NCBI RefSeq assembly: GCF_009208075.1
Contig: NZ_WFKJ01000029.1
Span: forward strand, 1-39,630
Length of the DNA stretch: 39,630 nt
Reading direction: 5' to 3'
Source: Poseidonibacter ostreae
GTDB lineage: Bacteria > Campylobacterota > Campylobacteria > Campylobacterales > Arcobacteraceae
Made by a program: the position numbers and the translations under genes. Below are positions 1-6,817 of this stretch, one piece after another. Under the pieces are notes generated by a model, which saw nothing but the letters and a program-made list of their open reading frames with translations, was not told where the DNA came from and searched no databases. Within the stretch, counting starts at the first letter, position 1; every line of letters starts with the position of its first letter.

Positions 1-275
1 AAATCTAATTTATTTCCAGTACTTGCAATTGCTCCTACTTCACCATCTATATACATTGCATCAATTTTAGGTATATTATTAGTAACTGTATTTATCTTTG
101 TAGGTGTAAAACCTTCATCTTGCGCTCTTTGTAAATATTGGTTAAAAGTAGTTTCTGTTAGTCCATCTTGTTTAAAACCATGTGTATTAGTATTTGCTAA
201 GTTATTACTAATTTGATCTAAACGATTAATTTGATTAATCATTGATGCAGCTAATGGATATGTTCCTTGATTCAT
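1..275 (-). CDS. flgF: Flagellar basal-body rod/hook protein, FlgF-like (3' truncated by window edge)
   Basis: Only the first 91 residues are in the window; the gene runs off the left edge. It begins MNQGTYPLAASMINQINRLD and carries the rod-protein signature around residues 22-36 (QISNNLANTNTHGFKQD), which is diagnostic of the FlgB/C/F/G/E family of axial flagellar proteins exported by the flagellar type III system. The start ATG at 275 has an AAAAGG ribosome site just upstream. Because the window holds a separate, canonical FlgG (1907-2695), this is most likely the proximal-rod partner FlgF or a second FlgG-like protein. The C-terminus needed to decide is missing. It lies 10 bases downstream of cheZ on the same strand and is probably co-transcribed with cheY-cheZ. 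Confidence 0.75.
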   Translation of the reverse strand, partial: MNQGTYPLAASMINQINRLDQISNNLANTNTHGFKQDGLTETTFNQYLQRAQDEGFTPTKINTVTNNIPKIDAMYIDGEVGAIASTGNKLD

Positions 276-285
276 AATTTACCTT

Positions 286-1356
286 TTATTTTGCAAATTC
301 ATCTATAAGTTTATCTAAATCTTCACCAATTAAGTCATCAGTTGAATCCCCATGAATATGTTTAGCAACTGCAATTTCCTGACTAGTGCCATCATCTTCA
401 AATAAATTATTTAAGTATAAAGATAGCTTTCTAATAACAGACATAACTCTTTCTATTTTCTGTCTATTAATATCATTAAATTGCATTAATTCCATTGCTT
501 CAAAAATTTTCATATCTTCTGCATTTAAACTAGTTGTAATATCATTCAAATTAGTAGACATTTCTTCAGCAGCTTTTATTTGAGTTTTAAAAATCTCTAT
601 ATTTGGAAATTTTGCACTTAAAGAATTAAGTAGTTCGAGGTCTGAAGCGATATAACTTTCAAAACTTTTCACTTTATCTCTTGTTTCACTATTATTATCT
701 AAAGACAAACTTAAAACATCGAATATTTGAGAACCTTTTTCTTCTGAATCATTTGCAACTTGGCTTAATTGGTTCACAACTTTCGTATCATGATCAGCAG
801 GAAAAGGGAAAACACCTTCATTTATTTTTGAATCTGCCCAAACTTTTCCTATTTCATCATTATCATGATTCTTATCTTGTGAAATTTTTTCTTCTTGAAC
901 TTTTGAAGAAGTTGACTCAACAATACCTTCTTCATCAGCTGCTTCATCATCGAAAGTTTTAGGTGTAATATCTGATATCTCTTTTGTATCAATTTCTTCA
1001 ACTTCTAATTCACTGATTTCTTCTAAATTACTTGCAGTTTCTTCTTTTTCTGATTCATTCGCTTCACTTGTCTCTAAATCTTTAAGTAAGTTATCAATAT
1101 CATTATTATTCACTACTTCAGAATCTGTATTTTCTATATTTTCTACAACTTCTTCATTATTGTTTTCAAGTAATTCAGATGTTTCTTCAACACCAACTTT
1201 TTCATTTTGAGAAATTAATTCTTCAATTTCTTCAGTATTTACAACAGGTGCTTCTTCTTGAACTATTGGAGTTTCTTCTTGAACAGCTGAACTTTCATCA
1301 TCAACGATATCTAAACCATTCATTAAAGCTTCAATTTCTTCTTGACTCATACTCAT
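286..1356 (-). CDS. cheZ: CheZ-like CheY-P phosphatase with long acidic linker (356 aa)
   Basis: Predicted remote CheZ that dephosphorylates CheY-P. The C-terminal third (about 205-320) is helical and contains MQFNDINRQKIERVM at 291-305. D295 and Q299 have the D-x3-Q spacing of the E. coli CheZ catalytic pair D143/Q147. The last residues (EDLDKLIDEF, 345-354) resemble the C-terminal CheY-binding peptide of CheZ. The middle (16-180) is very acidic and low complexity, probably disordered. The N-terminus SQEEIEALMNGL (4-15) resembles the CheY-P-binding peptide of FliM (SQAEIDALLNG), and related motifs recur at 43-48 and 86-91. H. pylori and Campylobacter are known to have such divergent CheZ proteins. 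It follows cheY by 15 bases, so the two are very likely one operon. Function is inferred from motifs and context. Confidence 0.82.
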   Translation of the reverse strand: MSMSQEEIEALMNGLDIVDDESSAVQEETPIVQEEAPVVNTEEIEELISQNEKVGVEETSELLENNNEEVVENIENTDSEVVNNNDIDNLLKDLETSEANESEKEETASNLEEISELEVEEIDTKEISDITPKTFDDEAADEEGIVESTSSKVQEEKISQDKNHDNDEIGKVWADSKINEGVFPFPADHDTKVVNQLSQVANDSEEKGSQIFDVLSLSLDNNSETRDKVKSFESYIASDLELLNSLSAKFPNIEIFKTQIKAAEEMSTNLNDITTSLNAEDMKIFEAMELMQFNDINRQKIERVMSVIRKLSLYLNNLFEDDGTSQEIAVAKHIHGDSTDDLIGEDLDKLIDEFAK

Positions 1357-1371
1357 AATAAAAACCTTATG

Positions 1372-1743
1372 TTATTTTTTTAATACTCCATCAAGCTTTT
1401 CTTTTAAAATTTCTGCATTAAAAGGCTTAACAATATAGTTATTAACGCCAGCTTTTAAAGCTGTGATAACTTCTCCCTTACCACCCTCAGTAGTAATCAT
1501 AATAATAGGTGTCTTCATATGTCCACCTTCACTTCTAGTTTTTTGAACTAGTTCTAAACCATTCATATTTGGCATATTCCAATCTGTTAAAATTACATCA
1601 TATTGAGATTCTCCAAGAAGTTTCCACGCCTTAACACCATCTTCAGCTTCATCGAATTCTTCTTTTTTAAAACCTAATTGCATGACTACATTTCCAATAA
1701 TTCTTCGCATTGTAGAACTGTCATCAACTATAAGAATTTTCAT
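1372..1743 (-). CDS. cheY: Chemotaxis response regulator CheY
   Basis: Single-domain receiver of 123 residues with no output domain. It has the acidic pocket D7/D8, phospho-acceptor D54 (ILTDWNMP), T84, Y103 and K106, at the same spacing as D57, T87, Y106 and K109 of E. coli CheY. Y103 is the switch tyrosine found in CheY proteins that bind the flagellar motor, and the -LTDWNMPNMNGLE- loop is typical of motile bacteria. When phosphorylated by CheA it would bind FliM and change flagellar rotation; the adjacent cheZ would end the signal. The start has an AAAGGG ribosome site about 5 bases upstream, and TATAAT-like hexamers lie in the divergent spacer shared with flgG. Confidence 0.95.
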   Translation of the reverse strand: MKILIVDDSSTMRRIIGNVVMQLGFKKEEFDEAEDGVKAWKLLGESQYDVILTDWNMPNMNGLELVQKTRSEGGHMKTPIIMITTEGGKGEVITALKAGVNNYIVKPFNAEILKEKLDGVLKK

Positions 1744-1869
1744 TACTTAACCCTTTATTATTTATTATAATTTTAAAATATCACTTATTATATATGATTT
1801 GTTTTAAATTTTCACTTAATATGTAAAAAATAATTTTTTAGATTTATCTAATTTTAATTCTTGTTAAAA

Positions 1870-1875
1870 TATAAT
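1870..1875 (+). promoter_or_regulatory. -10-like hexamer upstream of flgG
   Basis: TATAAT lies 31 bases before the flgG ATG in the 163-base divergent spacer (1744-1906), followed by an AAAGGA ribosome site at 1895-1900. No -35 hexamer is visible, which is common for sigma-70 promoters in Campylobacterota. I saw no sigma-54 (GG-N10-GC) or FliA-type motif here, which is notable for a rod gene but not proof of housekeeping control, since AT-rich spacers produce TATAAT by chance. Confidence 0.35.
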
Positions 1876-1906
1876 GATAACTATATAAAACTCTAAAGGA
1901 AAAACT

Positions 1907-2695
1907 ATGATTAGAGGACTTTACACAGCAGCTACGGGTATGAATGCAATGCAACATCAAATTGATGTTACATCAAACAATATTGCAAATGTAAATACTA
2001 GCGGTTTTAAACAAGATAGAGCGGAATTTCAAGACCTTATGTATGAAACTTTAAACTATACAGCAGGGCAAACTACACAAACAACAAGAAATCCTACTGG
2101 AATTGATACAGGTCTTGGAGTAAGAATCTCTGGTATTCAGAAAAACTTTAGTGAAGGTGACTTACAACTTACTTCAAATACTTTAGATTTAGCAATTGAA
2201 GGAAATGGATTTTTTCAAATAACTCTTCCTAGTGGAGAAACAGCTTATACAAGAAACGGTGCTTTTAAATTAAATTCTGAAGGAACTATAGTAAACGGTA
2301 ATGGTTATGAGTTATCACCTCAAATAGTTGTGCCTGATAATGTTACTGATGTAACCTTTGGAACTGATGGAATTGTAACAGCTACAAATTCATCAACTGG
2401 AGACTCTCAAGAATTAGGGCAAATTGAACTTGCAGATTTTATAAACCCATCAGGACTTACTCCTTTAGGTGAATCTTTATACATGGTTAGTGAAGCATCA
2501 GGTGATGTTCTAACTGGAGATCCAACAACAGATCAATTTGGTGGAGTAAGACAAGGAATGATTGAGCTTTCAAATGTAAAATTAGTAACTGAAATGGTTG
2601 ATTTAATTACTGCACAAAGAGCATATGAAGCTAACTCAAAAGCAATTACAACAACAGATAGTATGTTAGATACAGTAAATAGATTAAAAAGTTAG
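1907..2695 (+). CDS. flgG: Flagellar distal rod protein FlgG
   Basis: A full-length 262-residue FlgG, the usual length. It forms the distal rod of the flagellar basal body outside the inner membrane, between FlgF and the hook. The N-terminus MIRGLYTAATGMNAMQHQID followed by TSNNIANVNTSGFKQDRAEF is the strongly conserved FlgG/rod signature. The central part (EGDLQLTSNTLDLAIEGNGF) matches the FlgG family pattern. The C-terminus (NVKLVTEMVDLITAQRAYEAN, about 230-250) is the C-terminal helix that pairs with the N-terminal helix in the rod. It has no Sec signal, as expected for a flagellar T3SS substrate. It is divergent from cheY and begins a plus-strand run with two uncharacterised genes. Confidence 0.97.
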   Translation: MIRGLYTAATGMNAMQHQIDVTSNNIANVNTSGFKQDRAEFQDLMYETLNYTAGQTTQTTRNPTGIDTGLGVRISGIQKNFSEGDLQLTSNTLDLAIEGNGFFQITLPSGETAYTRNGAFKLNSEGTIVNGNGYELSPQIVVPDNVTDVTFGTDGIVTATNSSTGDSQELGQIELADFINPSGLTPLGESLYMVSEASGDVLTGDPTTDQFGGVRQGMIELSNVKLVTEMVDLITAQRAYEANSKAITTTDSMLDTVNRLKS

Positions 2696-2711
2696 GTAAA
2701 TACGTAAATCT

Positions 2712-3116
2712 ATGAATTTAGAAGAGTTAAAAAAACTTCGGGAAAAGAATTTTTTAGAGCATAAAAAAAAGAAAAAAGAGTATTATCTAAAAAATAAAGA
2801 GAGTAAAAAACCTTCAAGAAAAGAAATTGACTATTCTAAAGAGCTTAATAGTATAAATTTTGCAGATAAAATAAAAGAGATTGCAAAAGTTCAAAAAGCG
2901 CACGTAGATGATAGAAGAGAATTAATTGTAAAAAAAATCAATGAATATAAAAAAAGAAAAAAAGAGTACTATTCAGAAAATAAACAAAAACGATTAGAGT
3001 ATGATAAAGAGTATAGAGAAAAAAAGAAAGAAGAACTAAAAAAATATAGAAGAGATTATTATCAAAAAAATAAAGAAAAAATATTAGCAAAACAAAAAGA
3101 AAAAAGAAAATCCTAA
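2712..3116 (+). CDS. Unknown lysine-rich protein with three YYxKNK repeats
   Basis: 134 residues, extremely rich in Lys, Glu and Tyr, with no cysteine, signal peptide or membrane segment. I do not recognise a family. A ten-residue unit of pattern [KR][KR][ED]YYx[KE]NK[EQ] occurs three times: KKEYYLKNKE (21-30), KKEYYSENKQ (83-92) and RRDYYQKNKE (113-122). The rest is predicted to be helical and strongly basic, compatible with nucleic-acid binding or a charged helix bundle. The start lies 16 bases after the flgG stop and no strong ribosome site is visible, which suggests coupling to flgG translation. The next gene starts 11 bases later. A flagellum-related role is suggested only by position. 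Codon use looks like that of its neighbours. Confidence 0.75.
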   Translation: MNLEELKKLREKNFLEHKKKKKEYYLKNKESKKPSRKEIDYSKELNSINFADKIKEIAKVQKAHVDDRRELIVKKINEYKKRKKEYYSENKQKRLEYDKEYREKKKEELKKYRRDYYQKNKEKILAKQKEKRKS

Positions 3117-3127
3117 AAAAAGAGTAG

Positions 3128-4159
3128 ATGATGGCAGAAGAAGAGATTAAAGAAGAGATAAAGGAAGAAACTCCTAGTATAGAAGAGGAAACTACTACTT
3201 CTGCAAATATTGAAGAGTCTACTATTTCAGAAGAAGCAGGACAAAAAGAAGAAGAAAACTCACAAGATATAAAACAAACTCAAGAAGAAGAGAAAAAAGA
3301 AGCTGTTCAAAAAAAGGTTCCATTTTTAAATAAAATTTTATTTGCACTTGTAGGTTTTTTACTAATAGTTTTAATTATAGGAACAGTATTATTTTTTATG
3401 GGATTTTTTGATGCTAAAGAAGAGATAAAAAATGAAGAAGTTCAAAAACAAGAAAAAATAGTTAATGAGGATAATAGCTTTAATATAAAAGATATAAACT
3501 CTAAAAAACTCAATCAACAACTTTTACTACTTACAAATAAAAATATAATTGCAGAAGAAGAGAATAATAAAAGAGAAAAACTAGAACAAGAAAAAAAGAT
3601 AAAGCAAGAAGAAGAGAAAAAAAGAAAAGAGAGTTTAGCACTTGAAGAAGAAAAAATATCGAAAGAAAAAGCTTTATTAGAAAACAAAAAAATTGAACTT
3701 GAAAAACAAAAAGAAGAATTAGAAATACTTAAAAATGAAGCTATCAACCTAAGAAATGAGATGATTAATAGTAAAAAAATCTTAGAGATGGAAAAAGAAG
3801 AGGCTATTGCTGAAGTAGCTGAAGTAAAAGTAGAAGAAGAAGCTGAAGAAAAAATCATTGAGATAAAAGAAGAAATTAAAGAAAAGACTCCTATGAGTGA
3901 AAATAAATTTGTATCCTTAATAAATATAGCTAAGATAAAAGGTTCTTTGTACAAATCATACTTAGACAAGATTACTTCTATTAATAGTGATGTGAAACTT
4001 TGTAGAGACGATTTAAATCGAATTGAATTGTATTATGGTCCATTTGAAGATAATAGTATTAGAAATGATTTATATAAGAAATTACAAGAAAATGGAATAG
4101 AGAATTCGTATGAAGTTGAGTTAACGAAAGAAGAGTTTGATAAAAGATGTAATTATTAA
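3128..4159 (+). CDS. Membrane-anchored coiled-coil protein with SPOR-like C-terminus
   Basis: 343 residues. An acidic cytoplasmic N-terminus (1-60) is followed by one membrane helix at about 70-94 (LLIVLIIGTVLFF), a long Glu/Lys coiled coil (about 140-250), and a compact C-terminal domain (258-343) with RIELYYGPFEDNSIRNDLYKKL. The YYGPF segment followed by a helix and ENGI matches the pattern of SPOR (septal peptidoglycan-binding) or related periplasmic repeats. Two cysteines, C292 and C341, could pair in the periplasm. A single-pass, type II topology is inferred. It follows the Lys-rich gene by 11 bases and flgG, so a role in anchoring the flagellum or envelope is possible. A second ATG one codon later (3131) could be the true start. 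Confidence 0.75.
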   Translation: MMAEEEIKEEIKEETPSIEEETTTSANIEESTISEEAGQKEEENSQDIKQTQEEEKKEAVQKKVPFLNKILFALVGFLLIVLIIGTVLFFMGFFDAKEEIKNEEVQKQEKIVNEDNSFNIKDINSKKLNQQLLLLTNKNIIAEEENNKREKLEQEKKIKQEEEKKRKESLALEEEKISKEKALLENKKIELEKQKEELEILKNEAINLRNEMINSKKILEMEKEEAIAEVAEVKVEEEAEEKIIEIKEEIKEKTPMSENKFVSLINIAKIKGSLYKSYLDKITSINSDVKLCRDDLNRIELYYGPFEDNSIRNDLYKKLQENGIENSYEVELTKEEFDKRCNY

Positions 4160-4176
4160 AAAACTCTAAGAGTTTT
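4160..4176. terminator. Compact hairpin between convergent genes, embedded in the rimM stop
   Basis: AAAACTCT (4160-4167) and AGAGTTTT (4169-4176) form an 8-base-pair inverted repeat with one central base. On the minus strand the right arm runs into a T tract (TTTTTT), so it can terminate rimM. The rimM stop (4166-4168) and last codons are part of the stem, and the plus-strand gene ends one base before it. Confidence 0.6.
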
Positions 4177-4696
4177 CTAAAATAGAATAAGCATCTTTAA
4201 CATTTATTTCTTTTTTCTCAATATCAATATTTAAAATAAATTGATCAAATATATGTGGTAGTAAAAAAGTTTTTGGAAGTTCTTTAGTAACTAAAGACTC
4301 ATCTGTATCAATCTCTAAATAGTCACTTATAGGATACCTATGAATATCTTTTACTAAACCTAGTTTTAAATCATTTTCATAAACTGTACAACCGATTAAA
4401 TCAAACCAAAAGAATTCATTCTCTGCTAGATTACAGTTTTCTCTTGTTTGTTCAGGTGTTGAAAAAAGTTCTTGATTTATAAGTTTTTTAGCAAGATCAA
4501 TATTTTCATAATTTTCAAATAAAACTACATCTCGATTTGCATTGTATTCAACAACTTTTAATTTAATTTTTCTATTTGTTATAAAAGTTGCATCTTTTTT
4601 AAATTGCTCAGGAAAATCTGAGTCTATATGAAGCTTTAAGTGCCCTTTTAGACCTACAGTTTTTCCTAATTTAGCTACGTATATATTACTATTCAT
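4166..4696 (-). CDS. rimM: Ribosome maturation factor RimM
   Basis: 176 residues, usual for RimM, which binds S19 and helps mature the 3' domain of 16S rRNA in the 30S subunit. The N-terminal barrel starts with VAKLGKTVGLKGHLKL, matching the family pattern 'vgkigkphGlkGelkv'. A PRC-barrel begins at about residue 93 (NEFFWFDLIGCTVYEN), which is the domain junction typical of RimM. The C-terminal LPKTFLLPHIFDQFIL matches the family LLPfi..vi segment. It is the last gene of ffh-rpsP-khpA-rimM, 9 bases after khpA. In many bacteria trmD and rplS follow; here an unrelated convergent gene ends 6 bases away instead. Confidence 0.95.
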   Translation of the reverse strand: MNSNIYVAKLGKTVGLKGHLKLHIDSDFPEQFKKDATFITNRKIKLKVVEYNANRDVVLFENYENIDLAKKLINQELFSTPEQTRENCNLAENEFFWFDLIGCTVYENDLKLGLVKDIHRYPISDYLEIDTDESLVTKELPKTFLLPHIFDQFILNIDIEKKEINVKDAYSILENS

Positions 4697-4705
4697 ATAT
4701 TTAAA

Positions 4706-4945
4706 CTACTTAGCAATAACTTGAATTTTATATGATACACCATCTTTTGCTTTACAACCATTTGCCATAGTTTTTAATGCATTAATCATGTTTCCATTTT
4801 TACCAATAAGCTTACCAATATCAGAACTATTTGCTTCAACTGTAATCTCAGCAAAAGTTTCATCTATTAACTTTTTAGTAACAGTTACATCTTCTGGTAC
4901 ACTAACAATTAGTCGTGCATAGTTTTCAATAAAATTAGTAATCAT
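4706..4945 (-). CDS. khpA: KH-domain RNA-binding protein KhpA
   Basis: 79-residue single KH domain of the YlqC/KhpA type. The RNA-contacting GxxG loop is GKNG at 48-51 (DIGKLIGKNGNMINALKTMA). In other bacteria KhpA forms a dimer or pairs with KhpB/Jag and binds many RNAs. Its position between rpsP and rimM is the standard one across many phyla and supports a role close to ribosome biogenesis. It starts with MITNFIENYARLIV, typical for the family, and ends only 9 bases from rimM, so the two are probably co-translated. Confidence 0.93.
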   Translation of the reverse strand: MITNFIENYARLIVSVPEDVTVTKKLIDETFAEITVEANSSDIGKLIGKNGNMINALKTMANGCKAKDGVSYKIQVIAK

Positions 4946-4962
4946 AGCTATTAATCAACTAA

Positions 4963-5190
4963 TTATTTAGCTGCTAATTTTGCAACTTTTTCAGAAGGTT
5001 TAGCACCAACACTTAACCAGTAATCATATCTTTCTTGGTCAATTTTTAATACTTTTGGCTCTGCAACTGGGTTAAAGTAACCAATTGATTCAATCCAACC
5101 TGAATCTCTTCTTTTTCTTGAGTCTGTTACAACGATTCTGTAAAATGGTTTCTTGTTTCTTCCCATTCTTGTTAATCTAATTACTGTCAT
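4963..5190 (-). CDS. rpsP: 30S ribosomal protein S16
   Basis: 75 residues. The N-terminus [20 protein letters not shown], with [21 protein letters not shown] following, is the canonical S16 sequence. S16 binds 16S rRNA and is needed for 30S assembly. The gene heads the rpsP-khpA-rimM group, with an AAAGGAAAG ribosome site and a -10-like TATAAT 29 bases upstream, so it probably has its own promoter besides any read-through from ffh 101 bases upstream. Confidence 0.98.
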   Translation of the reverse strand: MTVIRLTRMGRNKKPFYRIVVTDSRKRRDSGWIESIGYFNPVAEPKVLKIDQERYDYWLSVGAKPSEKVAKLAAK

Positions 5191-5218
5191 GTTTTCTTTC
5201 CTTTTATTTTATACTTTT

Positions 5219-5224
5219 ATTATA
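5219..5224 (-). promoter_or_regulatory. Putative -10 element for rpsP operon
   Basis: Read on the minus strand this is TATAAT, 29 bases before the rpsP ATG, within the 101-base gap between ffh and rpsP. The gap shows no convincing terminator hairpin, so read-through from ffh is also possible. Evidence is sequence similarity only. Confidence 0.4.
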
Positions 5225-5291
5225 GTATTGAAATCTAAACTCTATTACTTAAGTGAGTTCACAGCTCAACACTATTTATATTTAACCTATT

Positions 5292-6644
5292 TTATCTTGG
5301 TAAGTTAGGCATTCCACCAGGTCCCATTTGAGACATCATGTTTTGTAAGCCTTTCATTCCACCTTTTGATGATAGTTTCTTAGCCATTTTTGAAGCATTT
5401 TTAAATTGCTTTAATATTTTATTAATTTGTACTTCTGAAAGTCCTGAACCTTTTGCGATTCTTTTCTTTCTACTTGGATTTATTAAAGATGGTTGAAGTC
5501 TTTCTTTTTCAGTCATTGAACCAATTAAAGCTTTAATCCTTTTAATCTCATCAGAGTTTTCAAAATCCATATCTTTTAAAGGTCCAGCCATTTGTGAAAG
5601 ACCAGGAATCATTCCAATAATTGATTTCATAGAACCTAATTTGCTCATCATTGCTAATTGGTCTAAAAAGTCATTGAAATTAAATTCACCTTTTTTGATT
5701 TTTCTACTTACTTCTTTTGCTTTCTTTTCATCAATTACAGCTGATGTTTTTTCTGCAAGTCCCTCAATATCTCCAAGTCCTAATAATCTTGATACAATTC
5801 TATCTGGAATAAATACTTCAAGGTCTGGCATTTTTTCACCAGTACCTATAAATCTTAATGGAACTCCAACTTGTGAAGCAATAGATAAAGCAACTCCACC
5901 TTTTGTATCACCATCATATTTAGAAAGAATTACACCATCAATTCCAATTTGTTCTTTAAATGAAGATGCAGTTTTAGTAGCATCATGACCTGTTAAAGAA
6001 TCTGCAACATAAAAGATTTCATCTGGATTAACAGCATCTCTTACATCTTTTAATTGAGTCATTAATTCTTCATCAATTGCAAGACGACCTGCCGTATCAA
6101 TTAGTAAAACATCGTAATGCTCTTTAGTAGCTTTCTCTTTTGCAGCGAGTGCAATTTTAATAGGATTTGTTTCATTATCATCAAAATATACATCAACTTC
6201 AACTTGTGCAGCAATTTGTTTTAATTGCTCAACTGCTGCTAATCTTTGTAAATCGCCAGCTGCTACTAAAACTTTTTTCTTTCTTTGCTTTAAATAACTA
6301 GCTAATTTACCAGTTGTTGTTGTTTTACCAGAACCTTGAAGTCCTGTCATTAAAATCGTTGTAGGAGGAGTATTAGAGAAAACAAAACCTTGATTTCCCT
6401 CTGTTGTTAATGTTTTAGTTAATTCACTTTTTAATGCATTAATAAATGAATCTTGACCAATTCCAACTCTTTTAGTTTCAAGCTCAATAGCTGTTACTAA
6501 TTCTTTTGTTGTTTTATGATGTACATCAGCTTTTAATAAAGATTTCTTTAACTCTAAGGTAGCTTTCTTTAGTGAAGCAACATCATCTTTATGTCTTATT
6601 TTGTTAACAGCATTTTTTATTGAACCGGTTATTGAATCAAACAA
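5292..6644 (-). CDS. ffh: Signal recognition particle protein Ffh (SRP54)
   Basis: 450 residues: N domain (1-90), GTPase G domain (about 95-295) and Met-rich M domain (about 325-450). Visible motifs are G1 GLQGSGKTTTTGKLA (101-115), DLQRLAAVEQL (131-141), G3 DTAGR (183-187) and the G4-region SKYDGDTKGG (241-250). The M domain ends in a Met/Gly-rich tail. Ffh binds 4.5S RNA and signal sequences of nascent inner-membrane proteins and delivers ribosomes to FtsY. The G4-region SKYD in place of the commoner TKxD keeps the Lys and Asp. The gene is the first of the ffh-rpsP-khpA-rimM group, in line with other Campylobacterota. Confidence 0.97.
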   Translation of the reverse strand: MFDSITGSIKNAVNKIRHKDDVASLKKATLELKKSLLKADVHHKTTKELVTAIELETKRVGIGQDSFINALKSELTKTLTTEGNQGFVFSNTPPTTILMTGLQGSGKTTTTGKLASYLKQRKKKVLVAAGDLQRLAAVEQLKQIAAQVEVDVYFDDNETNPIKIALAAKEKATKEHYDVLLIDTAGRLAIDEELMTQLKDVRDAVNPDEIFYVADSLTGHDATKTASSFKEQIGIDGVILSKYDGDTKGGVALSIASQVGVPLRFIGTGEKMPDLEVFIPDRIVSRLLGLGDIEGLAEKTSAVIDEKKAKEVSRKIKKGEFNFNDFLDQLAMMSKLGSMKSIIGMIPGLSQMAGPLKDMDFENSDEIKRIKALIGSMTEKERLQPSLINPSRKKRIAKGSGLSEVQINKILKQFKNASKMAKKLSSKGGMKGLQNMMSQMGPGGMPNLPR

Positions 6645-6757
6645 AGCTCAACTCCTAGATTTTTTAAATTTTGTGGATTATACGTTTTTTATACTTCAAG
6701 ATAGATTAATTGTGTACTTTTTAAGATTAGTTTTAGTTTTTATTTTTAGCAGTTTAC

Positions 6758-6787
6758 ATACAAAACCCTTAAATAAGGGTTTTGTAT
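6758..6787. terminator. 13-bp hairpin downstream of the pseudouridine synthase gene
   Basis: Perfect 13-base arms ATACAAAACCCTT (6758-6770) and its complement (6775-6787) enclose an AAAT loop. It lies 31 bases past the stop of the minus-strand gene at 6818 and before ffh. There is no long T run on the minus side beyond the stem's own TTTTGTAT, so termination strength is uncertain. The rest of the 173-base gap (6645-6817) is AT-rich with no gene; it should contain the ffh promoter. Confidence 0.65.
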
Positions 6788-6817
6788 ATTTTATTTGAAA
6801 GCTTTTTTACTTAAATT

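Noticed and set aside
386-962. Plus-strand open frames opposite cheZ (386-583 and 681-962)
   Set aside because: They lie wholly inside cheZ on the other strand, have low-complexity Phe/Leu/Ile/His-rich translations and no ribosome site.
2712-3116. Lys-rich repeat protein as a phage HNH-type or mobile-element protein
   Set aside because: Repeats of similar flavour occur in such proteins, but there is no HNH motif, no neighbouring phage gene and the base composition matches the surroundings.
3514-3969. Minus-strand frame of 151 codons opposite the coiled-coil gene
   Set aside because: Its Ser/Phe-rich translation is the antisense of Glu/Lys codons, and the plus-strand gene has a credible domain layout.
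5230-5285. GTGAGTT/AGCTCAAC similarity between ffh and rpsP as a riboswitch or terminator
   Set aside because: Arms do not pair over more than four bases and no T run follows.
5292-6644. SKYDGD instead of the usual TKxDGD in Ffh as a possible defect
   Set aside because: The Lys and Asp that read guanine are kept, and I believe such variants are normal in Campylobacterota Ffh.
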